Shown one piece after another: positions 6,087-7,173 of a stretch of DNA of 7,173 nt (position 1 is the first letter of the stretch; every line of letters starts with the position of its first letter). Position numbers and translations under genes: made by a program. The notes beneath the pieces are model-generated. The model did no database searches and was not told the DNA's origin. It worked only from the letters and a program-made list of their open reading frames with translations. Origin of the DNA: Cytophagaceae bacterium (GTDB lineage: Bacteria; Bacteroidota; Bacteroidia; Cytophagales; Spirosomataceae); the NCBI GenBank assembly GCA_947459055.1, contig CANHCG010000085.1, positions 1 to 7,173 of the forward strand, read 5' to 3'.

Positions 6087-7173
6087 TCACAGGTGAAGAA
6101 CCTGCTTAATTCGAATGAAATCAGGAGACGAAATGGAATACATAAGAAATCGTTTGTCTTCAAATGAGGTCACACGAATGACCGCTTCTGGAATGGCATG
6201 ATGGACTTTAAAGTGATGATTAATTTGGTTAATCATTTTGGATCGATATTGACGTTGGGAATCAAAAGATCGTTGAGATAGCCCCATCATTTCCGTAATT
6301 TCTTCAGAACTAAATTGATATTCAGGTCCTTTAGCTAGGCAACGTTTTAAAAAGGTTTCCGCTTCGATCGAGAGCCCTTCAAAATAGATGGCACTCATAC
6401 TTTGCTTTTTAGATATTCGCCAAAACCAATAATTTAAAACAAGGCTTCCTATCAACAACAGGAGCCCTAGCAAATAACCAAAGTAAGCCATCGGAATGGG
6501 AGGGCGAGTGGAATAAAAGGGACCTATTTCGCGAGAATCAGCAATTAATTTCACTACATCCATCGAATCTAAGTTTGTGGAATGCGAATTTATAGGTGTA
6601 TCCACTTGGTAGGAAAACATCTTCGACCCTTTCACACTATTGATAAAACCCGGATTGAAAAAATTAGGTTTTAGGCCATGGTATTCGTATAATTTATTAT
6701 TGAAGGGATCAATAATCAGCAAGGGCGAAGATTTAGGAATAATAAATAAATCCTGAATCCAAATAGCCTCTAAAGCATGCATGCCAGTTTTTTGAAGATT
6801 TTTATAGGGAACCCAGCCTATTGTATTCCAAGTTTTCGAATCAAAATCAAAAGAAAATAGTTTGAGGTGATCGATATCTACTGGCTTTTCAACAAAATAA
6901 TCAGGTAATTCTAATACAAAGAGCTTATCCTTCGACCTGGAATAGCCAGAAAAATTCTCCATAATACGCGCTGGACCCTGCAAGGGAATCTGGACCCGTT
7001 CCCATTCTTTTGCAGAGGCATTAAAATAGGTTTCAATGTTATTATAATGCCAAAAACCTAAGCCCCCGAAAGAAAACAGCGTATCTTTTCTTAGGAATTG
7101 TAAAGATCCAAAATTAAAGCCACGGTAATAGGTATTGTCGAGCCGACGAAAAGTCAAGTGGAGGGGATCAAAA
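6087..7173 (-). CDS. Kelch-like propeller - TM - winged-helix membrane regulator (5' end cut)
   Basis: The frame is open to the right edge, so the start lies outside; 361 residues are visible, numbered here from the codon at 7172. A TTG at 7157 could be read as a start, but the open frame upstream and the mid-propeller position argue against it. Residues 1 to about 220 show kelch-like blades: GGLGFWHYN with W57 (GG at 36-37), then LFSFDFDSKTW (105-115). They are followed by one transmembrane helix (about 229-250, YFGYLLGLLLLIGSLVLNYW). The next residues, RISKKQ, are basic, which places the C-terminus in the cytoplasm by the positive-inside rule. Residues 258-361 look like a winged helix: EEITEMMGL (290-298), SQRSFDSQRQYRSKMI (299-314) as possible recognition helix, and IRVTSFEDKRFLMYSI (332-347) as possible wing. 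I infer a one-component regulator sensing a periplasmic signal. DNA binding is predicted, not shown. Confidence 0.75.
   Translation of the reverse strand, partial: FDPLHLTFRRLDNTYYRGFNFGSLQFLRKDTLFSFGGLGFWHYNNIETYFNASAKEWERVQIPLQGPARIMENFSGYSRSKDKLFVLELPDYFVEKPVDIDHLKLFSFDFDSKTWNTIGWVPYKNLQKTGMHALEAIWIQDLFIIPKSSPLLIIDPFNNKLYEYHGLKPNFFNPGFINSVKGSKMFSYQVDTPINSHSTNLDSMDVVKLIADSREIGPFYSTRPPIPMAYFGYLLGLLLLIGSLVLNYWFWRISKKQSMSAIYFEGLSIEAETFLKRCLAKGPEYQFSSEEITEMMGLSQRSFDSQRQYRSKMINQINHHFKVHHAIPEAVIRVTSFEDKRFLMYSISSPDFIRIKQVLHL

Noticed and set aside
1..7173. CRISPR array, transposon ends, tRNA or rRNA genes
   Set aside because: I saw no regularly spaced repeats, no transposase and no tRNA- or rRNA-like sequence on either strand, and nearly all of the window is accounted for by the five coding sequences.

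Overview
The window looks like chromosomal DNA from a member of the Bacteroidota, possibly a Cytophagales-type aquatic bacterium (inference; no marker gene is present). The evidence is moderately AT-rich DNA, A/T-rich leaders without Shine-Dalgarno sites, a Tat-exported Gfo/Idh/MocA protein of the kind common in this phylum, and a PVC-type dehydrogenase/cytochrome c protein of the kind shared by Planctomycetes and Bacteroidota. All five genes lie on the minus strand, so they read from right to left. The window is almost fully coding, with no gap above about 110 bases.

In transcription order: (1) 7173-6087, cut by the right edge, is a membrane protein with a kelch-like beta-propeller outside, one transmembrane helix and a predicted winged-helix domain inside. 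It looks like a one-component transmembrane regulator. (2) 6009-5746 is an unrecognised 87-residue soluble protein. (3) 5702-4698 is a GT9 (ADP-heptose:LPS heptosyltransferase-like) glycosyltransferase with a TTG start. (4) 4639-3188 is a Gfo/Idh/MocA-family oxidoreductase with a twin-arginine export signal. A perfect 13-bp hairpin terminator follows it. (5) 3081-1, cut by the left edge only a few residues before its likely end, is a mosaic of at least 1027 residues: signal peptide, degenerate SGNH hydrolase domain, PVC-type membrane-bound dehydrogenase propeller, HEAT-like region and C-terminal CxxCH cytochrome c domain.

Genes 2-4 have short gaps (43 and 58 bp) and may be co-transcribed. Gene 1 is 77 bp upstream of gene 2. 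Gene 5 sits beyond the terminator and probably has its own promoter. Genes 4 and 5 are both predicted to be exported redox proteins, and families of this type often occur together in carbohydrate-processing loci. A joint role in oxidising a sugar-derived substrate is plausible but not shown by the sequence. The GT9 gene points to cell-surface glycan assembly and may be unrelated.

I found no RNA gene, CRISPR array, insertion sequence or prophage signal. The most unusual items are the propeller-TM-winged-helix protein and the loss of the expected catalytic residues from the SGNH domain of the large dehydrogenase.
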